From the NCBI RefSeq assembly GCF_014334015.1, contig NZ_CP060488.1:4236501-4300500 (forward strand): a DNA stretch of 64,000 nucleotides, in the 5' to 3' direction. A program made the position numbers and the translations under genes. The stretch comes from Bacteroides sp. M10 (GTDB lineage Bacteria > Bacteroidota > Bacteroidia > Bacteroidales > Bacteroidaceae). Of this stretch, positions 15,837 through 23,526 are shown in pieces (the first letter of the stretch is position 1; each line of letters opens with the position of its first letter). The notes under the pieces were generated by a model that was not told where the DNA came from, did no database searches, and saw only the letters and a program-made list of their open reading frames with translations.

Positions 15837-17828
15837 TTATAATGGAACATATTCTACAAATGCTTCCATTGCTTCGTAAGAAGCCAGTCCCAACTGATCG
15901 TACAAAGTAGCTGTACCACGGTTACGATCCTCACTACGTTGCCAGAACAAACGTTCGTCGTTACCCAGGAACGGAGCGCTTTCCATTTGCGACTGATGTT
16001 TCAGGATAGAGTTACGTTTTGCACGAAGTTCTTCCGGACTGATAGGCACTGCCATTTCAATATTCTCGATTTCCCATTCAGCCCACGCACCACGGTACAT
16101 CCAAATACGACAGTCTTTCAGCCATTTGGCACCTTCTTCTTTTTCAAGATCGACAGCAGCAAATACAGCGTCTGTACATACACGGTGAGTTCCATGTGGG
16201 TCGGCTAAGTCACCAGCAACAAAAATCTGATGAGGTTTTATTTCACGGAGCAAGTTGCGTACAATTTCTACGTCTGCTTCACTGATCGGGTTTTTCTGAA
16301 TCTTACCTGTTTCATAGAATGGCAGATCGAGGAAGTGGCAACGTTCCAGCGGTATATTATTATAAGTACAAGCTGTACGGGCTTCACCACGACGAATCAG
16401 ACCTTTGATAGTCAGAATATCACGGCTGTCCATATCACCGTCTTTCTTCTCCTTCAGGAAATTACGTATTTCTATATATTTTTCATTGATAACCAAATCT
16501 TCGCTGTTATTGAAGAGCTGATTGAATCCATTGATGAAATGCATGAAACGAACAACTTCTTCGTCACCTACAGCGATATTACCGGAAGTTTCGTAAGCTA
16601 CGTGTACTTCGTGCTTTTGCTCTACCAAGCGGCGAAGCGTACCACCCATTGAAATAACATCATCATCCGGATGCGGAGAGAAGATGACCACACGTTTCGG
16701 ATACGGTTTTGCGCGTTCCGGACGATAGGTGTCATCAGCATTAGGTTTACCACCCGGCCATCCGGTAATGGTGTGCTGCAAATCATTGAAGATTTTGATA
16801 TTTACATTGTATGCAGAACCATAAAGTGCCAAAAGCTCACTCAAACCGTTTTCATTATAGTCTTTATTCGTCAACTTCAGAATCGGTTTGCCGGTCAGCT
16901 GACACAGCCAAACAATAGCGCTACGAATTAACTTATCGTTCCATTCGCAAGAAGTGACTAACCACGGACGTTGGATACGTGTTAAGTTCATGGCTGCTGA
17001 AAGATCGAGAGCCACATGTGCATTGTTGTGAGTTTGCAGGTAAGAAGCAGGAATTGTGTCAGTGATTGCACCTTCCACACATTCTTTAATCATAGCTGCT
17101 TTATTCTCGCCCCATGCAAGCAGATATACTTTCTTTGCACCAAGAATAGTGGCTACTCCCATTGTAATAGAACTGATCGGAGTATTATCCAACGTTCCGA
17201 AAATCTTGGATGCCTCATTGCGTGATGCGTTATCCAACAAAATCAGACGAGTGGTAGAGTTCAGTCGGGAACCCGGTTCGTTGAACGCAATGTTACCTAC
17301 ACGACCGATACCTAACAAAGCAATATCAATGCCTCCGAAGCTTTCAATGCGTTGTTCGTACAGACGGCAATATTCGAAGATGGTATCTTTGGCAATGCTT
17401 CCATCGGGAGTGAATATATTCTGCTTGTCAATGTCGATGTGATCTAACAACATATTCTTCAAAGCATTGAAGTTACTGTTGATAGCATCGGGAGACAACG
17501 GATAATACTCATACATATTAAATACGATCACATTGCGGAAGCTAAGACCCTCTTCTTTATGCATACGGATAAGCTCGGTATATACGTGGCTGGGTGAATC
17601 ACCTCCGGGAAGAGCCAATACACAGAAACGTCCTGCCTTTTGTTTTTCGCGGATGGTTTGTGCTATTTCGCGCGCAATATAGTTAGCACCTTCTTCTACG
17701 GATTCGTAGATGTCCGTAGGAATTTTCTCGAGTCTTGTCAAGACTGATTTTTCAAATGCATTCTCCGGTCTGTAGTATCTGGGGGAGACCCGGTGGAGAC
17801 TGATTTGAGAACTAAGATTTGTTTTCAT
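15837..17828 (-). CDS. Fusion of a NagB-like domain with a PIG-L/LmbE-type deacetylase domain
   Basis: A 663-residue protein, start at MKTNLSSQISLHRV; the longer frame lies over the promoter box. Residues 30-290 align with glucosamine-6-phosphate deaminase (LALPGGDSPSHVYTEL, IALLGIG...NIAFNEPGS). Residues 375-640 form a PIG-L deacetylase with SPHPDDDVISMGG (H386, D388, D389) and DPHGTH (H545, H548), the expected zinc ligands. Compared with E. coli NagB, Asp72 is Tyr106, Asp141 is Val177 and His143 is Asn179; only Glu148 is kept (Glu184). The NagB part therefore probably binds an amino-sugar phosphate without deaminating it, while the second domain may remove an acyl group. It is usually annotated nagB, but that reaction is doubtful. 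Confidence 0.85.
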   Translation of the reverse strand: MKTNLSSQISLHRVSPRYYRPENAFEKSVLTRLEKIPTDIYESVEEGANYIAREIAQTIREKQKAGRFCVLALPGGDSPSHVYTELIRMHKEEGLSFRNVIVFNMYEYYPLSPDAINSNFNALKNMLLDHIDIDKQNIFTPDGSIAKDTIFEYCRLYEQRIESFGGIDIALLGIGRVGNIAFNEPGSRLNSTTRLILLDNASRNEASKIFGTLDNTPISSITMGVATILGAKKVYLLAWGENKAAMIKECVEGAITDTIPASYLQTHNNAHVALDLSAAMNLTRIQRPWLVTSCEWNDKLIRSAIVWLCQLTGKPILKLTNKDYNENGLSELLALYGSAYNVNIKIFNDLQHTITGWPGGKPNADDTYRPERAKPYPKRVVIFSPHPDDDVISMGGTLRRLVEQKHEVHVAYETSGNIAVGDEEVVRFMHFINGFNQLFNNSEDLVINEKYIEIRNFLKEKKDGDMDSRDILTIKGLIRRGEARTACTYNNIPLERCHFLDLPFYETGKIQKNPISEADVEIVRNLLREIKPHQIFVAGDLADPHGTHRVCTDAVFAAVDLEKEEGAKWLKDCRIWMYRGAWAEWEIENIEMAVPISPEELRAKRNSILKHQSQMESAPFLGNDERLFWQRSEDRNRGTATLYDQLGLASYEAMEAFVEYVPL

Positions 17829-17883
17829 AAAGTTGTTAATTAAGTTATGTAAGATTAGCGTCCTTACGACTGTATTTTCACGA

Positions 17884-17891
17884 CAAAGATA
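17884..17891 (-). promoter_or_regulatory. -7 box of the NagB/PIG-L fusion
   Basis: The minus strand reads TATCTTTG, a perfect match, 56 bases before the ATG at 17828. This argues against the longer in-frame start at 17894, which would lie upstream of the promoter box. Confidence 0.55.
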
Positions 17892-17976
17892 CAAAAGAAG
17901 TCTATATAATTAACTACCGAGTTCTAGGTATTGTTGCTGCAAGAATCTGTTTTTAACATTTGTTATTTTGCCAATG

Positions 17977-18753
17977 TTACAGATGGAATTCGTCTGCATC
18001 TTTCCATACCGGGAACTTCTCTCTGAATTGGTTGAGAGTGTTCAGATTAAGACTCACAGTAGCTATTCCTTCCTTTTCATCTGGAAATGAGCCGATTTCT
18101 TCTCCGAAAGCAGAATAAACTTTACTTCCTCCATTATATGTAAGCTGATATCCGTCTATGCCCACTCTGTTGACACCACATACATAGCATTGATTTTCCA
18201 AAGCACGCGCCCGGAGCAGAGTGTCCCAGACCAGACGGCGGGGGATAGGCCAGTTGGCTACATATATTAAAAGGTCGTACTCGTTGTTTACGTTCCGGCT
18301 CCATACGGGAAAACGGAGATCATAGCAAACCAACAGGCAGATATTCCATCCACGATAGGGGATGATAAGTCGTTTATCACCGGCCGAAAAATGTTCTGCT
18401 TCCCTTCCCATACGAAACAGGTGACGTTTGTCATAATAGAATTCTTCTCCTTCCGGTGTCAGGAAGAAAGCCCGATTATAGAACTGGTCGTTCTCTGTTG
18501 CTATATAGCTTCCACAAATGGCTAGATGAAATTGGGCAGCCCATTGTTTGAGTGTTGTAATGGTTGCTCCGGAGTTCGGCTCTGCCAGCATTTTACTCTG
18601 CATGCTGAATCCGGTGGAAAACATCTCCGGTAAAACAACAATCTCCGTTATTCCACGAAGACTTTGCAGCTTTTCGTGGAGCAAACGGAGATTTTCTTGT
18701 TTATTTTCCCAAACAATATCGGTTTGTATGATGGAAATACGGATAGACTCCAT
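17977..18753 (-). CDS. Carbon-nitrogen hydrolase, YafV/omega-amidase type
   Basis: A 258-residue nitrilase-superfamily amidase. The catalytic Glu-Lys-Cys triad is readable: VVLPEMFSTGFSM (Glu near 42), YYDKRHLFRMG (Lys near 110) and LLVCYDLRFPVW (Cys near 145). The MFSTGFSM and CYDLRFP neighbourhoods are those of YafV/Nit2-like enzymes, which hydrolyse alpha-ketoglutaramate and alpha-ketosuccinamate in metabolite repair. It is transcribed with, or separately from, the acyltransferase operon; an inverted AT repeat (18776-18839) lies between them. The exact substrate is inferred from family. Confidence 0.88.
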   Translation of the reverse strand: MESIRISIIQTDIVWENKQENLRLLHEKLQSLRGITEIVVLPEMFSTGFSMQSKMLAEPNSGATITTLKQWAAQFHLAICGSYIATENDQFYNRAFFLTPEGEEFYYDKRHLFRMGREAEHFSAGDKRLIIPYRGWNICLLVCYDLRFPVWSRNVNNEYDLLIYVANWPIPRRLVWDTLLRARALENQCYVCGVNRVGIDGYQLTYNGGSKVYSAFGEEIGSFPDEKEGIATVSLNLNTLNQFREKFPVWKDADEFHL

Positions 18754-18775
18754 ACTAACTAAGTATTAGGTTTTA

Positions 18776-18839
18776 AGTATTAAGTATTATACCATGCGCT
18801 CAAATTGTATGTTGTAAGCTACGATTAATACTTAATACT
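18776..18839. repeat. AT-rich inverted repeat
   Basis: Perfect 14-bp inverted arms AGTATTAAGTATTA (18776-18789) and TAATACTTAATACT (18826-18839), with further half-copies of AAGTATTA on both sides. It fills the gap between the acyltransferase start side and the nitrilase start. It may be a structural dispersed repeat or the terminator for transcription from the right. Confidence 0.55.
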
Positions 18840-18858
18840 GGATACTTAATAATTGAAT

Positions 18859-19413
18859 TTAAAGCTCTCCAAGAGCAAAATTCTCCGGATGTTTTCCTTT
18901 GAAATCCTTGAAATAAAGTTTGATTTCTTTCATGTCCTTATTAATATCTCCTGACGGCATGATAGCTTTCGTTGCAGAGATTGTTTTCTTGCTGTAATCA
19001 ATACCAATCAGGACGATAGGAACCTGGGCTTTCAAAGCTATAAAATAAAAGCCTTTTTTCCAGTTTGGATTCGCTTTGCGGGTTCCTTCGGGAGTGATAG
19101 CCAAATTAAACTTTTTATATTTAGCAAAATTATGAACCATCTGATCTACTAGCGAAGTTTTTCGGCTACGGTCAACGGGAATTCCGCCAACTGCTTTGAA
19201 AAAAACTCCAAGCGGAAAGAAAAACCATTCTTTTTTCATCATGAAACTTGTCTTACGGCCTATAGCACCATAAAATAGTTTTCCAATAAATAAATCAAGG
19301 TTGGTTGTGTGTGGAGCGGCACATATCACGCATTTATCATAATTAGGCACCGTAACATTTGTCTTCCATCCTAACAGGCGGTAATAGATAAAGCTATAAA
19401 TTGCTTTTTTCAT
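18859..19413 (-). CDS. PlsC-like 1-acyl-glycerol-3-phosphate acyltransferase
   Basis: A 184-residue lysophospholipid acyltransferase. The HX4D motif is visible in CAAPHTTNLDLFIG (near 35) and the acceptor-binding motif in TPEGTRKANPNWKKGF (near 110), followed by VPIVLIGIDY. It is short for PlsC but normal for the soluble-looking Bacteroides members. It probably acylates a phospholipid or lipid A precursor at the inner membrane. It is eight bases downstream of the 89-residue gene, so cotranscription is likely. Confidence 0.88.
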   Translation of the reverse strand: MKKAIYSFIYYRLLGWKTNVTVPNYDKCVICAAPHTTNLDLFIGKLFYGAIGRKTSFMMKKEWFFFPLGVFFKAVGGIPVDRSRKTSLVDQMVHNFAKYKKFNLAITPEGTRKANPNWKKGFYFIALKAQVPIVLIGIDYSKKTISATKAIMPSGDINKDMKEIKLYFKDFKGKHPENFALGEL

Positions 19414-19421
19414 TTCTGCTT

Positions 19422-19691
19422 TTAGTTCAATTTTCCGATAGCCTCAATAATCTCGTTAATCTTTGCATTAAAGTCTGCACGGAATTTCTTATAAAAACCT
19501 TTCACGTTGCCCGGTTCTGTGTGGCTGATACGAGTAACAAACTCATCCTGCATTTTCAGTACCTCTGCCATCAGTTCATCAGCTTTCGCTTTGTCTGTGC
19601 CGGGGATAAGCATGCTGTTGATTAAACACTCGGTGAATAATTCTCCTGCGATATAGTTTACGTTCTTTTTGAGTTCTCTTCTACTTGCCAT
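19422..19691 (-). CDS. Small helical protein of unknown function
   Basis: An 89-residue, charged, all-alpha protein (MASRRELKKNVNYIAGELFT at the start), without signal peptide or cysteine motif. It precedes the PlsC-like gene by eight bases, suggesting an operon. I do not recognise a named family. Length, start context and operon position support a real gene. Confidence 0.7.
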   Translation of the reverse strand: MASRRELKKNVNYIAGELFTECLINSMLIPGTDKAKADELMAEVLKMQDEFVTRISHTEPGNVKGFYKKFRADFNAKINEIIEAIGKLN

Positions 19692-19844
19692 AATCTTTGT
19701 ATTTAATGGTGAATAATAAAAATACTTGCGGTAAAGATAGGCACTTTCTTTGATTTGGGCGAATAATGGCGGGAAAAAATGAAAAGTAAGAGGCTTTTAA
19801 TATCTTTTTTATATGTATATAAACTTTGAGCTGAAGATAGAGTT

Positions 19845-19925
19845 CCCTTCACCTTTTTTCCGCATCCCTTATCTGATGGGAGGATACGGGTGAAGGGCTT
19901 TCCTTTCACCTATTTCTTCACTCGA
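19845..19925. repeat. CTTCACC/GGTGAAG repeat cluster, left side of the accessory cassette
   Basis: Inverted copies CCCTTCACC (19845-19853) and GGTGAAGGG (19889-19897) enclose a nested hairpin. Two more TTCAC copies follow at 19902-19920. Read on the minus strand this resembles the sequence at 26010-26100 (GGTGAAG, GGGAACTC, TATCTTC, then TTACTTTTC), so the two may be inverted ends of the 20-26 kb cassette. Confidence 0.5.
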
Positions 19926-21105
19926 ATAATTTTGCCGGGTTAATGCTTAAGAACTGTTCGACTTTCATCCCTCCTTCTCCGACTACGAAAGTTGCATAAG
20001 GATGATACAAATTGCGCACTTCTTCGAGTCCCGCATTATACTTTTCACTGTTGCTTTTTACTTCTATTGCTACAATTCGGTTTTTCTTTTTCAGTATATA
20101 GTCTACTTCTTTATCCTTCTCTCTCCAGTAAAATACCTCATAATTACCGGTGAATGCGTTAGAAACAATATGAGCGCCGATGGCAGATTCGAAAATACGT
20201 CCCCATTCTTTCCGGTTGAGAATGGCTTCTTTAAAAGTTAAATCATTGTATACGGTTTTTAATGCATTGTTATATACTTGGAATTTAGGCGCACTTGCCC
20301 TTTGACGTGATTTATCCATAGCAAACTTTTGTAACCCGGTCAGTAATCCGCTATCTCCCAGTAAGTTTAAATATCCAGCCAATGTTGTTGTGTTTCCGGC
20401 GTCTTGCAATGTTCCTACCATTTTGGTCAGGGATACGATTTCACCGGAATAAGAAGTCCCCAATTCGAAAGTTTGCCGTAGTAGTGCCGGTTTGCTGATA
20501 GGAGAGTCGTATAAGATGTCTTTATTGATTGTGGCATCAATGATTGCTCCATTGATATATTGTCCCCATCGCTCTTCGTCCTCTATTAGGAAAACTGCGC
20601 CGGGATATCCGCCAAAATAGAGGTATTGTTCCAAACTCATACCGAACGCATCCCGCATTTCCGGATATGACCAGTGAGTCATCCTGATTTCTTCGAAGCG
20701 TCCCATCATGGAATCCGACAAACCTTTCTCTAACAATACACGTGAAGAGCCAAGGAGAACAACTTTTATGTTGATGTCATTGAATGTATCTGCATCCCAT
20801 TCTTTTTTCACTACTTCGCTCCAGTTCTTTATTTTTTGAATCTCATCGATTATTAGAATGAAATCAGGTAGCTTTTCAACCCGCATCTGTACTCTTGCCG
20901 TATTCCAACAATCTGAAATCCAGGATGTCTGTGTAGCAGGAATGCTGTCTGCCGAATAGATTTGATAAGGTATCTTCAGATCATTGACTACCTGTTTGAT
21001 AACTGTAGTCTTTCCCACTTGACGAGGTCCTAATACTACTTGTAGAAAATGCCGGGGTTCTTTCAGCCTTTCTGTAATGATTTGATATTGTGCTCTTTTA
21101 TACAT
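19918..21105 (-). CDS. AAA ATPase with DUF4143 C-terminal domain
   Basis: A 395-residue P-loop ATPase of the COG1373 type. The Walker A is LGPRQVGKTTVIKQV near residue 26 and the Walker B is FILIIDEIQKIKNWSEVV near residue 84. The C-terminal DUF4143 part ends in EVDYILKKKNRIVAIEVKS, a PD-(D/E)xK-like nuclease-fold signature. Function is not established for the family; such genes scatter widely in prokaryotes and look mobile. Three exact 22-bp units sit between its -7 box and start codon (21106-21171), suggesting autoregulation. No toxin partner is seen. Confidence 0.85.
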   Translation of the reverse strand: MYKRAQYQIITERLKEPRHFLQVVLGPRQVGKTTVIKQVVNDLKIPYQIYSADSIPATQTSWISDCWNTARVQMRVEKLPDFILIIDEIQKIKNWSEVVKKEWDADTFNDINIKVVLLGSSRVLLEKGLSDSMMGRFEEIRMTHWSYPEMRDAFGMSLEQYLYFGGYPGAVFLIEDEERWGQYINGAIIDATINKDILYDSPISKPALLRQTFELGTSYSGEIVSLTKMVGTLQDAGNTTTLAGYLNLLGDSGLLTGLQKFAMDKSRQRASAPKFQVYNNALKTVYNDLTFKEAILNRKEWGRIFESAIGAHIVSNAFTGNYEVFYWREKDKEVDYILKKKNRIVAIEVKSNSEKYNAGLEEVRNLYHPYATFVVGEGGMKVEQFLSINPAKLFE

Positions 21106-21171
21106 GATTTTCTGATTTTACTCAATGGATTGAATAATTTTACTCAATGCTTTGATTAGTTTTACTCAATG
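21106..21171 (-). repeat. Three 22-bp direct repeats in the ATPase leader
   Basis: On the minus strand three consecutive 22-bp units each begin CATTGAGTAAAA (starting at 21171, 21149 and 21127), and the last abuts the ATG at 21105. The remaining ten bases of each unit are AT-rich and variable. The period of two helical turns suggests a protein-binding array on one DNA face. Confidence 0.9.
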
Positions 21172-21178
21172 GATAACG

Positions 21179-21186
21179 CAAATATA
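21179..21186 (-). promoter_or_regulatory. -7 box of the DUF4143 ATPase
   Basis: The minus strand reads TATATTTG, a perfect TAnnTTTG box. The predicted start of transcription falls at the edge of the 22-bp repeat array, which would place the whole array in the leader. Confidence 0.55.
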
Positions 21187-21219
21187 CATGATTAGTTGCT
21201 ATAACCCTGATATTATTCT

Positions 21220-21858
21220 TTATCCTTTGTATTTTATATCTACAGAAACCTTGTAGTTACCCGGTACCGGGGTATAAATAGGCTGATGAGTGGTCCCCTT
21301 ATTTTGCAGTTTCTTTTCCGCAATCAGCCTTTTTATATGACGATAGGCAGTGATCTGTGTCATTCCACAGAGATACTGAAAGTCTTTTCGGGTGATTATT
21401 TGGTTTTCGGTAAAGTATTTCGTCAATTCCATATCTATCTCTACTTCAGAGAGTCCGGCAGAGTGTGGTTTGTATTTCGAACGTTGGAACTGCATATCGG
21501 AAAGTTCTGCTTTGAGTTCCCTATCTGCCTTGAATTTGACAGCTTTTAATTTGACTTTGTGTACCCGTTTAGCTTTGGGGTCACGTATTTCTTCTTCGCA
21601 ACTAAGAGTAATTTGTAAGTATCCCAATCCATCGATGTGTACTTTTTTTCCTTCTTTGAGGCATTGGGCTACTTCATATTTTAGTTCTTCTAATGTTGCT
21701 ATTACATCCGATGGGCTAAGTGAGCAACGATCGTGAATCCGATATACTAACTTCTCTGTATTCACAGTCTCAAAACTGATCGGACGTGCATGGTATCTCA
21801 CCTTGTTTTTTCTCTCCTTCGGCATAGGAGTCTTGTATAATTCAAATTGTACTGACAT
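21220..21858 (-). CDS. HU-like DNA-binding protein with C-terminal winged-helix region
   Basis: A 212-residue protein. Residues 1-125 follow the Bacteroides HU-related pattern (VRYHARPISFETVNTEKLVY, then KKVHIDGLGYLQITL), and residues 145-200 look like a helix-turn-helix (TRKDFQYLCGMTQITAYRHI). Members are frequent beside virE-like genes in this genus. It faces the virE-like gene across 324 bases. Four palindromes (21934-22017) lie between its promoter and start. It is the obvious candidate to bind them and to repress itself, but that is inference. Confidence 0.82.
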   Translation of the reverse strand: MSVQFELYKTPMPKERKNKVRYHARPISFETVNTEKLVYRIHDRCSLSPSDVIATLEELKYEVAQCLKEGKKVHIDGLGYLQITLSCEEEIRDPKAKRVHKVKLKAVKFKADRELKAELSDMQFQRSKYKPHSAGLSEVEIDMELTKYFTENQIITRKDFQYLCGMTQITAYRHIKRLIAEKKLQNKGTTHQPIYTPVPGNYKVSVDIKYKG

Positions 21859-21933
21859 AGTCTTTCCTTTTTCTTTAGATATTGGTAGATTATCTTCTTG
21901 ATGTTTCTTAATTTTCTCCTAGGCATTTATTAT

Positions 21934-22017
21934 TTATCATTATTGTGATAAGTACTTATCATAGCAATGAAACTTTATTATCACAGCTATGATAAGATAT
22001 TATCATGACTGTGATAA
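21934..22017. promoter_or_regulatory. Array of four 18-bp palindromes at 22-bp period
   Basis: Palindromes of the form TTATCA-N6-TGATAA start at 21934, 21956, 21978 and 22000. The first, third and fourth are perfect in both half-sites; the second ends TGAAAC. The exact 22-bp spacing puts all sites on one face of the helix. They lie in the leader of the HU-like gene and upstream of the virE-like gene, so they are a likely shared operator, or iterons of a former replication origin. Confidence 0.9.
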
Positions 22018-22034
22018 GCTATAAATATCTGCAT

Positions 22035-22066
22035 CAAAGATAAGGTTTAATTAGGAGATAAACAAG
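22035..22066 (-). promoter_or_regulatory. Promoter of the HU-like gene
   Basis: The minus strand shows CTTG (22066-22063), 20 bases, then TATCTTTG (22042-22035). The -7 box is perfect and the -33 has one mismatch. Transcription would begin near 22028, just before the palindrome array, a layout suited to repression by roadblock. Confidence 0.6.
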
Positions 22067-22182
22067 AAATAACCGGATAAAACGCCAAGTTCATATTTAT
22101 GAAAATGAGAGGATTAAAAAGTTGCAGATCGTATTTGGAGGGTATTATATTCGCACTCATTAAATACTAAAAACTGAATTTT

Positions 22183-23472
22183 ATGAACAAGAAAAGTGTA
22201 TTGCTAGTGTTGTGGCAGAAATTTACGAGTCATTTTTGTAAAAGTGAAAAAAAAGACGAGTTAATGGCGTATATGTCGGAGTCTTCAACAAGTCCTATGG
22301 AGACAAAGGAAAGTAAAAGGAGGGATACATTATGCAAAACGAAGAATTTGACCGAGAATGTAGAAAGTTTTTTGAAGTCTCATTATGATTTTCGCTATAA
22401 TGTGTTGACGGAAGAAACTGAATTCCGTTCATTGGAACGGATGAACGAAGGATTTCAGTCTGTAAATCAACGTGTATTGAATACCTTATGTATGGAAGCG
22501 CATGAAGCCGGCATTGTTTGTTGGGATCGTGACTTGTCACGTTGCATTTATTCCACTCGTATTGTGGAATATCATCCTTTCAGACTTTATCTGGATGAAT
22601 TGCCGAAGTGGGATGGGATAGACCGTGTGATGGATTTAGCACGACGGGTTTCGGAGAATCCTTTGTGGAAAAAAGAGTTTCGCATTTGGATGTTGGGTAT
22701 GACGGCACAATGGATGGGAATAATGGGCGATCACGCTAATAGTGTTGCTCCTTTGCTCATTAGTACGGAACAGGGATATTTGAAATCTACTTTCTGTAAG
22801 TCTCTGCTTCCGTCTGTGCTTCAGCGTTATTATATGGATAAAGTGGATTTGACAGGTCAGGGAAATGTGGAGCGTAGATTGGCGGAGATGGGGCTTTTAA
22901 ACTTGGACGAGTTTGATAAATATTCTCCGACAAAAATGCCTTTATTGAAAAATCTGATGCAAATGGCTTCATTGAGCTTGTGTAAAGCGTATCAGAAAAA
23001 CTATCGTTCATTACCTCGCATTGCTTCTTTTATCGGAACGTCTAATCGGAAAGATTTATTGACTGATCCAACCGGCAGCCGTAGATTTATTTGTGTGCTA
23101 GTAGAGCACCCTATTGACTGTAAATTGATTGAGTATGAACAGCTTTATGCGCAGTTGAAAGAGGAAATATTGTCCGGTGAACGTTACTGGTTTACAAAGG
23201 AGGAAGAACAGGAGTTGCAGAGGAATAATCTGTCTTTTTACCGTCAAGGTCCGGTAGAGGATGTATTGCGCTCTTGTTATCGTTCTGTAGAAAAAGGGGA
23301 GGAGTGTGAGCTTCTTTCAGCAGCCGATATATTTCAATATTTAAAGAAGAAAAATCCGGCGGCTATGCGTGGGGCGAATCCGGCAAGCTTGGCACAAGTA
23401 CTGGTCGCAGTGGGGATAGAACGTAAGCATACAAAGTTTGGCAATGTGTATCGTGTAATAGCGGTGTGGTAA
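22183..23472 (+). CDS. VirE-family P-loop protein (VirE/DUF3874 type) with IS66 inserted in its stop codon
   Basis: A 429-residue protein. The helicase-like VirE core is readable: PKWDGIDRV near 140, a P-loop-like STEQGYLKSTFCKSLLP near 195 in which the usual GKST glycine is leucine, MGLLNLDEFDKYSP as Walker B near 235, and ASFIGTSNRKDLLTDPTGSRRF near 280. The C-terminal part matches the DUF3874-type tail. Such proteins resemble phage or plasmid primase-helicases. The gene originally ended ...GCG GTG TGA; the IS66 element begins after the TG, converting it to TGG TAA, so the protein gains one tryptophan and is otherwise intact. Confidence 0.85.
   Translation: MNKKSVLLVLWQKFTSHFCKSEKKDELMAYMSESSTSPMETKESKRRDTLCKTKNLTENVESFLKSHYDFRYNVLTEETEFRSLERMNEGFQSVNQRVLNTLCMEAHEAGIVCWDRDLSRCIYSTRIVEYHPFRLYLDELPKWDGIDRVMDLARRVSENPLWKKEFRIWMLGMTAQWMGIMGDHANSVAPLLISTEQGYLKSTFCKSLLPSVLQRYYMDKVDLTGQGNVERRLAEMGLLNLDEFDKYSPTKMPLLKNLMQMASLSLCKAYQKNYRSLPRIASFIGTSNRKDLLTDPTGSRRFICVLVEHPIDCKLIEYEQLYAQLKEEILSGERYWFTKEEEQELQRNNLSFYRQGPVEDVLRSCYRSVEKGEECELLSAADIFQYLKKKNPAAMRGANPASLAQVLVAVGIERKHTKFGNVYRVIAVW
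23461..23468 (+). repeat. Left 8-bp target site duplication of IS66 element
   Basis: GCGGTGTG immediately precedes the left inverted repeat. The identical octamer follows the right inverted repeat at 25998-26005. Eight bases is the family's usual duplication size. Confidence 0.95.
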
Positions 23473-23526
23473 GCGTCTCCGCGATTCTATATAGTGTATT
23501 AAAATAAAAAGGCTAATGATCCCTTT

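Larger units (their letters stand above)
21859..22182. other. Divergent intergenic region between the HU-like and virE-like genes
   Basis: It contains the four-palindrome array, the HU-like promoter (22035-22066), and a weaker candidate for the virE-like gene: GTTG (22121-22124), 21 bases, then TATATTCG (22146-22153), one mismatch from consensus. No ORF is evident. Confidence 0.6.

Noticed and set aside
21106..22017. 22-bp repeat arrays as a possible CRISPR
   Set aside because: There are only three and four units, and the gaps between identical parts are 10 and 4 bases, too short for spacers. Both sit in gene leaders and no cas gene is present.
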